A stretch of DNA of 45,547 nt, from assembly GCA_017859995.1 (NCBI GenBank), contig JAFJUR010000011.1, forward strand, positions 1 to 45,547. The letters are read 5' to 3'. Under the pieces are notes generated by a model, which made no database searches, was not told where the DNA came from, and saw only the letters and a program-made list of their open reading frames with translations. Of the stretch, positions 10,582 through 19,094 are shown in pieces. The position numbers and the translations under genes were made by a program. The stretch is from Holophagaceae bacterium. GTDB taxonomy: Bacteria > Acidobacteriota > Holophagae > Holophagales > Holophagaceae. Position 1 is the first letter of the stretch. Each line of letters opens with the position of its first letter.

Positions 10582-11391
10582 TCAAAGGAAGCGCAGCGGC
10601 TTCTCCTCGGGCGCGAACCCGTGGCGGACGGCCTTCTCAAAGAAGAGGGCCAGGCTCTCCCGCTCCGCCTCGCCCAGGGTGTAGCTGATGTTCTCGGTGA
10701 GGTACTCGTGCAGCTCGATCTTGGTCCAGCCGATGGTGCGCCGGGCCTCCTCGATGATGGCGGGCAGCTGGGACTGGCCGATCTCCAGGCTCTTGTGGAA
10801 GAAGGAGGCCACGCCGCCGGGCACCGGCAGTTCCGGGGCGTCCTTCCGCACCAGCCACAGGGCGAAGACGAAGGGCAGGCCGGTCCAGGCGTGCCACTCC
10901 TCAGCGAGGTCAAGCACGAAGAGTCCCTGCCGCGGCGCCCGCATGGCGGCGTCCCCGATCATCAGGGCTGCGTCGTTCGCCGCCAGCATGGCCGGCAGGT
11001 CGGGCCCCATGTCCGTGACCGCGGGGCTCACGCCGTAGCGTTCCCGCAGCAGCAGCTGCGCCAGCACCACGCTGGTGCGGCTGGAGGTGTCCAGAGCCAG
11101 GCTGCGGATCTGCTCCGGCGGCACCTTCGAGAGGATCACCACGCTCCGCACCCGCTTCGGCGAGGCGATGCAGAGCCCCGGCACGATGCGCAGGTGGGGG
11201 ATCCGCAGGTATTCGATGGAGCTGACGATGCCGGCATCGACCTCGCCATCCCGCAGGCGGTCGGCGCAGGCCGAGGGATAGTGGAACTTGAGGTGGAAGT
11301 GCTCCCAGCCCAGGCCGTGCTTGAAACCGTGGTTCAAGGGGGCGGCGTTCAGGTAGTCGATGATGGACAGGCGGAAGGGGGCGGCGGCCAT
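10582..11391 (-). CDS. mqnA: Chorismate dehydratase MqnA (futalosine menaquinone pathway)
   Basis: RLSIIDYLNAAPLNHGF, DGEVDAGIVSSIEYLR, LALDTSSRTSVVLAQLLL. Confidence 0.85.
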   Translation of the reverse strand: MAAAPFRLSIIDYLNAAPLNHGFKHGLGWEHFHLKFHYPSACADRLRDGEVDAGIVSSIEYLRIPHLRIVPGLCIASPKRVRSVVILSKVPPEQIRSLALDTSSRTSVVLAQLLLRERYGVSPAVTDMGPDLPAMLAANDAALMIGDAAMRAPRQGLFVLDLAEEWHAWTGLPFVFALWLVRKDAPELPVPGGVASFFHKSLEIGQSQLPAIIEEARRTIGWTKIELHEYLTENISYTLGEAERESLALFFEKAVRHGFAPEEKPLRFL

Positions 11392-11462
11392 GCCTTGAGT
11401 CTACCGGCCATTCCGGGCTCCGAACCCTTGGACAGGCCCCGTCAGCCTGCCATGATGCCTGC

Positions 11463-11927
11463 ATGGTCCTGTGGCACTACGAGCTGAACACCCCGATGGG
11501 GCCCATGCGGGCCGCCTTCGACGTGCGCGGCCGCCTGAAGGAGCTGGTCCTCGAAGGTCATGATCCCCGCAAGACCAGCCCCCTGCCGCCCAGGGAACAG
11601 CGGGAAGCCAAGCGCTTCCTGGATCGCCAGCTGGATGCCTTCCTGGCGGGCACCCTCCGCACCTTCACCGTGCCCCTCGATCCCGTGGGCACCGCCACGG
11701 ACCTGCGCATCTGGGACACGGTGCGGACCATCCCCTACGGCCAGTCCCGCCAGCCCGGCGACCTGGCCGCCTGGCTGGGGCTGGAGGAGGACGTGGTCAT
11801 CATGGCCTGCTCGCGGAACCCCATCGCCCTGCTGATTCCGGCCCATCGGGTGGTCCTGCCCGGAGAGGGGCCCCTCCCGAAGGCGTTGCGCGACCTCGAA
11901 TCCGGTCTTGGATGGCGGAAGCCCTGA
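11463..11927 (+). CDS. MGMT-fold protein lacking catalytic Cys (PAHR in place of PCHR)
   Basis: MGPMRAAFDVRGRLKELVLEG... RIWDTVRTIPYGQSRQPGDLAAWLG... ACSRNPIALLIPAHRVVLPGEG; read directly as CTG ATT CCG GCC CAT CGG. Confidence 0.85.
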   Translation: MVLWHYELNTPMGPMRAAFDVRGRLKELVLEGHDPRKTSPLPPREQREAKRFLDRQLDAFLAGTLRTFTVPLDPVGTATDLRIWDTVRTIPYGQSRQPGDLAAWLGLEEDVVIMACSRNPIALLIPAHRVVLPGEGPLPKALRDLESGLGWRKP

Positions 11928-11950
11928 TCCCAAAAAACCGTGATTCTGAC

Positions 11951-12475
11951 ATGCTTAGGGTCATGCCGGCCGCCTTCCACCCCATCAGCACGCCCCTGGG
12001 AGACCTCGGCGCGGCCTTCGGCGGCGACGGCAAGCTGGTGCAGCTCGTCCGATTCCACGGGAAACCTCCCGACCCGCCAACCGGGCCCGCACCGAAGAGC
12101 CTGCCCTACCTCAAGCGCCAGCTGGAGGCCTACTTCTCGGGCAACCTGAGGGATTTCAACATCCCCATGGTCGCCGAGGGCACGGAGTTCCAGCAGCGCG
12201 TCTGGAAGGAACTCCAGAAGATCCCCTACGGCCAGGCCATCTCCTACCTGGAGCTGGCCCGGCGCCTGGGCGACGAGAAATGCATCCGCGCCGCGGCCCG
12301 GGCCAACGGGGCCAATCCCATCGTCATCCTCATCCCCTGCCACCGGGTCATCGGCTCCGACGGCTCCCTGGTGGGCTACGGCGGCGGGCTGGACATGAAG
12401 GAGTTCCTGCTCCGGCTGGAAGGGGTGCTCCCCAAGGCCCCGCCCCAGCCGAGGCTGCCCTTGGAATGGGACTGA
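11951..12475 (+). CDS. ogt: Methylated-DNA--protein-cysteine methyltransferase (Ogt-type)
   Basis: RVWKELQKIPYGQAISYLELARRLGDEKCIRAAARANGANPIVILIPCHRVIGSDGSLVGYGGGLDMKEFLLRLEG. Confidence 0.93.
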   Translation: MLRVMPAAFHPISTPLGDLGAAFGGDGKLVQLVRFHGKPPDPPTGPAPKSLPYLKRQLEAYFSGNLRDFNIPMVAEGTEFQQRVWKELQKIPYGQAISYLELARRLGDEKCIRAAARANGANPIVILIPCHRVIGSDGSLVGYGGGLDMKEFLLRLEGVLPKAPPQPRLPLEWD

Positions 12476-12530
12476 ATTCCGGCGGCGACCAGCGGAGGAC
12501 TTCCCCGGGCGCGACCCGTAGCATGGAGCC

Positions 12531-13943
12531 ATGCGCTGGTCGGACGAGCACCTCTACGAACGGATCCTGGCGAAGGACGCGTCCTTCGACGGCCGGGTGC
12601 TCACGGGCGTCCTCACCACCGGGATCTACTGCCTGCCCTCCTGCCCGGCGCGCAAGCCGCTGGCGGCCAACGTGCGCTTCTTCCCCGACGAGCCGGCCGC
12701 GCGGGCGGCGGGGCTGAGGCCCTGCAAGCGCTGCCGGCCCGATGCGTTCTACCGGGGCGAGGACCCGGACCTGGCACGACTGGAATCGGCCATGGCCCAG
12801 GCCGCCGGGCACCCGTCAGAGGTGCCCGACGTGAATGCCCTGGCGAAGGCGGCGGGGGTGGGGCTCACCAAGTTGAAGGACCTGTTCCGGGCGCATGCCC
12901 ACGCCGAACCGGCGGCTTTCCTTCAGCGTGCGCGCGTCCAGTGGGCCTGCGCCCGGCTGGCGGCGGGCGATGCCGACCTGGCGGATGTGGCTTTCGCCTG
13001 TGGCTATGGCAGTGCGTCGGGCTTTCACGAGGCCTTCCGTCGGCAGACGGGCCTCACGCCAGGCGCCTACCGCAGCCTGTTGGATGCCACCTCCTTCCGG
13101 TTGCCGCTGCCTGCGGGGCTGCGGATCCCGGACGTGCTCGCCTTCCATGGCCGCGATCCCGAGAGCGTTTCGGAACGTGTGGTGGGGCGGCGCCTGCGCA
13201 AGGCCTTCCTATGCGACGGCCGGCCCGCCGTCCTCATGCTCTCCTTCGGCGAAGACGTGCGCGTCGAGCTGACCGGCGCTGCGGGTCCTGGCGCCATGGC
13301 CAGGGCCCACGGCGCCGCCCTGCGGCTGCTGGGCTGGCAGGGGGACCCGGAACCCTTCGAGGCCGCCCATCCCGGACTCGCCCGGGGCCGGGAAGGCCTG
13401 CGGGTGCTGCTGACGCTGGATCCCTTCGAGGCCCTGGTCTGGGCCATCCTGGGCCAGCAGGTGAACCTGGCCTTCGCCTACGGGCTGCGCCGGGACCTGA
13501 TCCGGCTCGCGGGCGTGCCGGTGGGCGACGGCCTCATCGCCCACCCCGATGCGCCGCGCATCGCCTCGCTGCGGATCGAGGACCTGCAGGCCCTCCGCTT
13601 CTCGCGGCGCAAGGCCGAATACCTGGTGCATGCGGCCGGGGAGGTGGCTTCGGGACGGCTGGATCTGGAGGGACTGATCACCGCCACGGGAGCCGCCCGG
13701 GCGCTGCTCTCCTTGCGGGGCTGCGGGCCCTGGACCGCCCAGTACGTGCTCATGCGGGGGCTCGGCTTTCGCGACGGGGTGCCCGTGGGGGACGCCGGCC
13801 TGACGCTGGCCCTGCAGCGGTGGTTCGCCCTGGACGCCCGCCCTGACGCCGCCGCGACGCTGCGGCTCATGGCGGCCTTCGCGCCCCATCGCAGCCTCGC
13901 CACCTTCCACTTCTGGGCCAGCCTGAAGGGCACCCCGGCGTGA
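12531..13943 (+). CDS. AdaA-AraC-AlkA fusion: Ada methyl-phosphotriester domain, AraC HTH, HhH-GPD 3-methyladenine DNA glycosylase
   Basis: FDGRVLTGVLTTGIYCLPSCPARKPLAANVRFFPDEPAARAAGLRPCKRCRPDAFY (four Cys); AraC HTH GDADLADVAFACGYGSASGFHEAFRRQTGLTPGAYR; AlkA ILGQQVNLAFAYGLRRDLI, LRGCGPWTAQYVLMRGL. Confidence 0.93.
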   Translation: MRWSDEHLYERILAKDASFDGRVLTGVLTTGIYCLPSCPARKPLAANVRFFPDEPAARAAGLRPCKRCRPDAFYRGEDPDLARLESAMAQAAGHPSEVPDVNALAKAAGVGLTKLKDLFRAHAHAEPAAFLQRARVQWACARLAAGDADLADVAFACGYGSASGFHEAFRRQTGLTPGAYRSLLDATSFRLPLPAGLRIPDVLAFHGRDPESVSERVVGRRLRKAFLCDGRPAVLMLSFGEDVRVELTGAAGPGAMARAHGAALRLLGWQGDPEPFEAAHPGLARGREGLRVLLTLDPFEALVWAILGQQVNLAFAYGLRRDLIRLAGVPVGDGLIAHPDAPRIASLRIEDLQALRFSRRKAEYLVHAAGEVASGRLDLEGLITATGAARALLSLRGCGPWTAQYVLMRGLGFRDGVPVGDAGLTLALQRWFALDARPDAAATLRLMAAFAPHRSLATFHFWASLKGTPA

Positions 13944-14443
13944 GCGGCCTTCACCGGGTCGACACGGGCCTGGGATCGCTCCAGGTGGCTTTCGACGGCC
14001 AGGGCGCACTCCTCTACCTGGGTTTCGCCGGGCACGAGTTCCGGGAGGGGTTGCTGCGGAGGATCGCCCGCCTTCAGCCCACCGAGGCCCCGCGGGCGGA
14101 GGCCGTGGATCGGCTCGTGGCGCAGCTGGAAGGCTATGCGACCGGCCGGCGAAGGACCTTCGATGTGCCCCTGCGGCTGCACGGCAGCCCCTTCGAACAG
14201 CAGGTCTGGGCGGCGCTGCGGCGCATCCCCTTCGGCGAGACGCGCAGCTACGGGCAGCTGGCCGCCAACCTGGGCGACCCGAACCTCAGCCGCGCCGTAG
14301 GCCGCGCCAACGGCGCCAATCCCATTTCCATCCTCGTGCCCTGCCACCGGGTGATCGGCGCCCAGGGCGCCCTTACCGGCTATGCGGGCGGGCTCGACAT
14401 GAAGGCCCGGCTGCTGCGGCTCGAGGGCGCCCTCAGGCCTTGA
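13940..14443 (+). CDS. ogt: Methylated-DNA--protein-cysteine methyltransferase (second Ogt-type)
   Basis: FEQQVWAALRRIPFGETRSYGQLAANLGDPNLSRAVGRANGANPISILVPCHRVIGAQGALTGYAGGLDMKARLLRLEG; GTGA overlap with upstream gene. Confidence 0.93.
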   Translation: MSGLHRVDTGLGSLQVAFDGQGALLYLGFAGHEFREGLLRRIARLQPTEAPRAEAVDRLVAQLEGYATGRRRTFDVPLRLHGSPFEQQVWAALRRIPFGETRSYGQLAANLGDPNLSRAVGRANGANPISILVPCHRVIGAQGALTGYAGGLDMKARLLRLEGALRP

Positions 14444-14792
14444 CGGGCCGCAGGGGGCCCCGCTCCAGGGCCATGCGCGTCTCGCCGGTGGCGGCGAAGG
14501 CGGCCTTCAGCACGGCCAGGCCGCGGTCCATGTCCACCTCGCCGCAGCTGAAGAAGTCCACGGCCGCGAAGCCGTGCTCGGGCCAGGTGTGGATGGCCAG
14601 GTGGCTCTCCGCGATGATCACGGCCCCGCTCACGCCGTAGGGGCTGAAGTGGTGGAAGCTGTGGGTGACGATGGTGGCGCCGGAGGCTTCCGCCGCCCGC
14701 AGCATGGCGGAGGTGACGCGCTCAAGGTCGGAGAGGGCCGCCGGGTCGCAGCCGGTGAATTCGGCCAGCAGGTGATGTCCGAGGGCGGTCAC
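14433..14792 (-). CDS. speH: S-adenosylmethionine decarboxylase proenzyme
   Basis: GHHLLAEFTGCDPAAL...THSFHHFSPYGVSGAVIIAESHLAIHTWPEHGFAAVDFFSCG; ESHLxIHTWPE processing-site motif. Alternative ATG start at 14819. Confidence 0.92.
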   Translation of the reverse strand: MTALGHHLLAEFTGCDPAALSDLERVTSAMLRAAEASGATIVTHSFHHFSPYGVSGAVIIAESHLAIHTWPEHGFAAVDFFSCGEVDMDRGLAVLKAAFAATGETRMALERGPLRPVKA

Positions 14793-16054
14793 GGGCGCCT
14801 CGAGAGCAGGGCCAGGCATTCCACGTGGCTGGTGAGGGGGAAGAGGTCGAGCACGGCGAGCTGGTCGAGGGACCAGGCGCCCGCGAGGCGCTTCAGGTCC
14901 CGGCAGAAGGCCGCGCCGTCGCAGCCCACCAGCACGAGTTGCCCCGCACCCGCCGTGGCCAGGCGCTCGCAGAGGGCCGGCTCCAGTCCGGCCCGGGGCG
15001 GGTCCAGCAGGATGACGTCCCCGGTGGCGCCGAGGCCTTCGGGCACCCAGGCGGCCACGTCCGCCACCAGGCATTCCGAGGGGAGGTCGGCGGCTTCCAG
15101 GTTGCGCCGGGCCCAGGCTACGGCCGCCTCGCCGGATTCCACCAGCACGCGGTGGCTGAAGCGGGCGCCGAGCAGGGCGGAGAACAGGCCCACGCCACCG
15201 TAGAGGTCGTACAGGGTGGCGCCCTTCAGGTCCCAGGTGCGCAGCAGGCCGCCGAAGGCCTCCGCGGCCCAGGGGGGGCTCACCTGGAAGAAGGCGCCGG
15301 GCTCATGCCGCAGGGTGGCCCCGCCGAGCCGGTGCACGATGGGCTCGGTGCTGCGGTGCCAGCCGTCGGGCTCGAGCAGCCAGGTCCGGCCCCGTTCGTC
15401 GGTGGCCCAGACGTGGTTGGCGGGCGTGCCCGTGGAGAGCTCCCACCGGCCGGGCCGGGTGGGCAGGGCAAGGCCGGCCAGGGCCTCCTGGAGCCGGGGG
15501 ATCGCGTCGGAGAGGGGATCCGCGGCGGCGGGGCAGGCCCGGATGGGCACCAGGGCGTGGCTGTGGCGCTGGTGGTAGCCCAGGGCCGAGCCGTCCCAGT
15601 GCAGCTGGATGCGATGGCGGCGCGCCGAATCGGGCGCCGGGTGCCAGGTCCAGGGCACCGCCTCGCCCAGTTGGCGACGCAACAGGTCGGCGGCCATCTG
15701 GCGCTTGAGGTCAGGGGCGTGGCGCCCGGCTTCCCACAGCTCGCAGCCGCCGCAGCTTTCCGCCACGGGGCAGCCCGCCTCGGCCCGCCTCGAGTCGCGG
15801 GTGACCCAGCGGGTGACCCGGCCCTCGCCATGGCGGGCCTTCCAGATCACCTGGGCCTCCACCACCTCGCCGGGGAAGAGCGCGAGGGGCGCCTCCAGCA
15901 GGAGCAGCCGGCCGTCCTCGGAGCGGCCCACGCCCTTGCCGCCCCAGGCCAGGCGTTCGATGGGGCCCCGCCAGCTTTCCTTCGGGGCGGGGGAATTCCG
16001 ATATGCTGGCGAAACCCTCGCCGATTTGGAGCCTGATTCCGCCTTGCGATTCAC
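14789..16054 (-). CDS. rlmD: RumA/RlmD-type RNA (uracil-5-)-methyltransferase
   Basis: TRAM-like N-terminus, CPVAESCGGCELW, FFQVSPPWAAEAFGGLL, LYDLYGGVGLFSALL, VILLDPPRAGL, LVLVGCDGAAFCRDLKRLAG. True start is probably internal to the ORF. Confidence 0.87.
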   Translation of the reverse strand: MNRKAESGSKSARVSPAYRNSPAPKESWRGPIERLAWGGKGVGRSEDGRLLLLEAPLALFPGEVVEAQVIWKARHGEGRVTRWVTRDSRRAEAGCPVAESCGGCELWEAGRHAPDLKRQMAADLLRRQLGEAVPWTWHPAPDSARRHRIQLHWDGSALGYHQRHSHALVPIRACPAAADPLSDAIPRLQEALAGLALPTRPGRWELSTGTPANHVWATDERGRTWLLEPDGWHRSTEPIVHRLGGATLRHEPGAFFQVSPPWAAEAFGGLLRTWDLKGATLYDLYGGVGLFSALLGARFSHRVLVESGEAAVAWARRNLEAADLPSECLVADVAAWVPEGLGATGDVILLDPPRAGLEPALCERLATAGAGQLVLVGCDGAAFCRDLKRLAGAWSLDQLAVLDLFPLTSHVECLALLSRRP

Positions 16055-17756
16055 TGTCGCCGTCCCCCCTCAGCACCGTAACACCCTCCTGGACGGCGTT
16101 GCCGGGGAGATGCGTGAAGCCCTGGTCTTCGTGGAGTCCCCGACGGCGGACGTGGTCCTCGGCGGACCCGGTGAGGGGGTGTTCGCCGCCTGTCCCGCCT
16201 GGCCCGGCGCCGAGGCCGCCCTGGCGCTGCTGAGGGCCGGCTGGGAGCGGGCCAAGGACCGCCAGTCCATGAATCGCCTCCATGAGGTGGGCCGGGCGCT
16301 GGTCTCCGAGCAGAACCTCGATCGGCTGCTGGACCTGATCCTCTCCAAGGCCCGGGAGCTCCTCAAGGCGGAGGCCGGCTCCATCTACCTGATGAACGGG
16401 GAGGAGGAGCGCCGCGAGCTGCTCTTCGCGCACACCCAGAACGCCCTGGTGAACGTACCGTTCCACCGGGTCTCCATGCCCGTCTCCCGACAGACGCTGG
16501 CGGGTTTCGTGGCCCTCACCAGGGAGACGCTGAACCTGAAGGATGTCTATGGCATCCCCCCCGATGCCCCCTACCGGTTCAACGACAGCTTTGATCGGCA
16601 GGCGGGCTACCGCACCGTCTCCATGCTCGTCGTGCCCATGCTGGACACGGAAGGGCAGGTGCTGGGGGTGCTGCAGCTCATCAACCGCCGCGACGACGAT
16701 AACGGGAAGGCCGGGATCTTCTCCCCCACGGACCAGGACCTGGCCCAGAGCTTGGCGGGGCAGGCGGCGGTGGCCGTGAAGAACGCCCAGCTGCGCTTGG
16801 AAATCGAGCAGCTGTTCGAGGGTTTCGTCGCGGCGTCTGTGACCGCCATCGAGGCGCGGGACCCCGTCACCAGCGGTCACTCGGGCCGGGTGGCGGACCT
16901 CACCGTGGGCCTGGCGGAGGCCGTGAACGCCACGCCCAACGGAACCTACGGCGACCTCCGCTTTACGGACCGCCAGCTGCGCGAGATCCGCTATGCCAGC
17001 CTGCTGCACGACTTCGGGAAGGTCGGCGTCCGCGAGCAGGTGCTGGTGAAGGCCAAAAAGCTGGATCCAGGCCAGCTGGAACTGATCCTCCAGCGGCTCC
17101 GCCAGCGGGAGCTGGAGGAGGCCCTGAACCTGCTTTCCCAGGCCTGGAAACGCGGCGAGCGGTACGACGCGACCCATTGGGAGCAGGTGGTGAAGGACCG
17201 CCAGGCCGAGAACGAGCGGCTCATGCACTTGGTCCGGCAGAGCAACGAGCCCACCGTGCTGGCCCAGGAAGTGGCCGAGGGGCTGGGCCTTCTGGAACAC
17301 CTCGAGTACGCACACTGGACGGGCGACCGGCGGGCCGTGGTGGAGCCCGAGCACCTGGCCAGCCTCCGCATCCGCCGGGGCAGCCTTTCCGAGACGGAGC
17401 GGCTGGAAATCGAAAGCCATGTCACCCACACGTTCCGATTCCTGGAGCGCATCCCCTGGACTCGCGACCTGGCGGGCATTCCCGAGATCGCCTACGCCCA
17501 TCATGAGCGCCTCAGCGGGCGGGGCTACCCGCGCCAGCTGGAGGCTCCCGCCATCCCCGTCCAGAGCCGGGCCATGGCCATCGCCGACGTCTTCGACGCC
17601 CTGACCGCCCGGGACCGGCCCTACAAGGGCGCGGTGCCCGTGGACCGCAGCCTGGCGATTCTGGAGGAGGAGGCCCGGGACGGGGCCCTCGACCGGCCCC
17701 TGCTGGACCTCTTCATCGAGGCCCGCATCTTCGAGCGGACGATTCCCCGGACCTGA
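16044..17756 (+). CDS. GAF + HD-GYP domain phosphodiesterase-like protein
   Basis: GAF: LLKAEAGSIYLMNGEEE; HD: YASLLHDFGKVGVREQVLVKAKKLDPGQ; GYP: AYAHHERLSGRGYPRQL, AIADVFDALTARDRPYKG. Start uncertain (TTG 16044 or later). Confidence 0.88.
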   Translation: MRFTVAVPPQHRNTLLDGVAGEMREALVFVESPTADVVLGGPGEGVFAACPAWPGAEAALALLRAGWERAKDRQSMNRLHEVGRALVSEQNLDRLLDLILSKARELLKAEAGSIYLMNGEEERRELLFAHTQNALVNVPFHRVSMPVSRQTLAGFVALTRETLNLKDVYGIPPDAPYRFNDSFDRQAGYRTVSMLVVPMLDTEGQVLGVLQLINRRDDDNGKAGIFSPTDQDLAQSLAGQAAVAVKNAQLRLEIEQLFEGFVAASVTAIEARDPVTSGHSGRVADLTVGLAEAVNATPNGTYGDLRFTDRQLREIRYASLLHDFGKVGVREQVLVKAKKLDPGQLELILQRLRQRELEEALNLLSQAWKRGERYDATHWEQVVKDRQAENERLMHLVRQSNEPTVLAQEVAEGLGLLEHLEYAHWTGDRRAVVEPEHLASLRIRRGSLSETERLEIESHVTHTFRFLERIPWTRDLAGIPEIAYAHHERLSGRGYPRQLEAPAIPVQSRAMAIADVFDALTARDRPYKGAVPVDRSLAILEEEARDGALDRPLLDLFIEARIFERTIPRT

Positions 17757-17841
17757 TGCTGGGGCGAGGGTCGGAGCCAGGGCCGGAGCTAAGGGTGGAG
17801 CCAGGGGCCTGGAGCCGGTAGGCTATAGGATTGGAGTGGCC

Positions 17842-18312
17842 ATGTCTGAACGCGAACCGCGCACGATCGATCTGCAGGGGATCATGGACCTGCTGCCCCA
17901 CCGCTATCCCATCCTCCTGGTGGACCGCATCCTCGACTACGAGCCCCAGCAGTGGATCCGGGGCTGCAAGAACATCAGCTACAACGAGCAGATCTTCCAG
18001 GGCCACTTCCCCAGCCGCCCGGTCTTCCCCGGTGTCTACATCATCGAGGCCATGGCCCAGACGGGCGGCTGCCTGCTCCTTCAGGACATCGAGGACCGCG
18101 CCCGCAAGGTGATCTACTTCATGGGCATCGACGGCGCCAAGTTCCGGAAGCCGGTCCTGCCCGGTGACCAGCTGGTGATGGAAGTGAAGGTGGTCCAGCT
18201 CAAGGGCCGCATCTGCAAGATGCGGGGCGAGGCCTTCGTGGACGGCCAGAAGGTCGCCGAGGCGGAATTCATGTCCATGCTGATGGACCTGGCGGAGGGA
18301 GAGGGAAAATGA
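17842..18312 (+). CDS. fabZ: 3-hydroxyacyl-ACP dehydratase FabZ
   Basis: IMDLLPHRYPILLVDRILDYEPQQWIRGCKNISYNEQIFQGHFPSRPVFPGVYIIEAMAQTGG. Confidence 0.95.
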   Translation: MSEREPRTIDLQGIMDLLPHRYPILLVDRILDYEPQQWIRGCKNISYNEQIFQGHFPSRPVFPGVYIIEAMAQTGGCLLLQDIEDRARKVIYFMGIDGAKFRKPVLPGDQLVMEVKVVQLKGRICKMRGEAFVDGQKVAEAEFMSMLMDLAEGEGK

Positions 18313-19094
18313 GCGCTCAGATCCATCCGAGCAGCGTGGTGAGCCCGGAGGCCCGGCTGGGCGAGGGCGTGGTCGTGGGCCCCTTCTGCGTGATCGAGGG
18401 GAACGCCGTCATCGGCGCGCGCACGCTGCTGCGCAGCCACGTGGTCATCGGTCCCCACACGGAGATCGGCGAGGACAACGACATCTACCCCCACGCCACC
18501 CTGGGCATGGGGCCCCAGGACCTCAAGTTCAAGGGCGCCCCCACCCGGCTGAAGGTCGGGAACCGCAACGTGTTCCGCGAGGGCTGCACCCTCCACCGCG
18601 GCACCGAGGGCGGCGGCGGGCTGACCACCGTGGCCGACGACAACTTCCTCATGACCGGCTCGCACGTGGCGCACGACTGCCACGTGGGCAGCAAGAACAT
18701 CTTCGCCAACTCGGCCACCCTGGCGGGCCACGTGGAAGTGGGCGACGGCTGCAACATCGGCGCCTTCTCGGCGGTGCACCAGTTCTGCCGCGTGGGCAAC
18801 CACGCCTTCATGGGCGGCTTCACCGTGGCCACCCAGGACGTGCTGCCCTTCATGAAGACGGCCGGGGCGCGCGACACCAAGAGCTATGGCGTGAACACCA
18901 TCGGCCTGCAGCGGAAGGGCTTTTCCGTCGAGGTGGTCGAGGGCCTCAAGAGGGCCCACCGCCTGCTGTTCCACGCGGGCCTGCTGCGCGAGGAGGCCAT
19001 GGCCCAGACCGAGAAGGAACTGGGACACATCCCCGAGGTGGCCTACCTGCTGACGTTCATCCGCGAGGCCAAGCGGGGCGTGCATCGTGGCTGA
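18309..19094 (+). CDS. lpxA: UDP-N-acetylglucosamine acyltransferase LpxA
   Basis: Hexapeptide repeats; IHPSSVVSPEARLGEGVVVGPFCVIEGNAVIG, GHVEVGDGCNIGAFSAVHQFCRVGNHAFMGG; ATGA overlap with fabZ. Confidence 0.95.
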   Translation: MSAQIHPSSVVSPEARLGEGVVVGPFCVIEGNAVIGARTLLRSHVVIGPHTEIGEDNDIYPHATLGMGPQDLKFKGAPTRLKVGNRNVFREGCTLHRGTEGGGGLTTVADDNFLMTGSHVAHDCHVGSKNIFANSATLAGHVEVGDGCNIGAFSAVHQFCRVGNHAFMGGFTVATQDVLPFMKTAGARDTKSYGVNTIGLQRKGFSVEVVEGLKRAHRLLFHAGLLREEAMAQTEKELGHIPEVAYLLTFIREAKRGVHRG

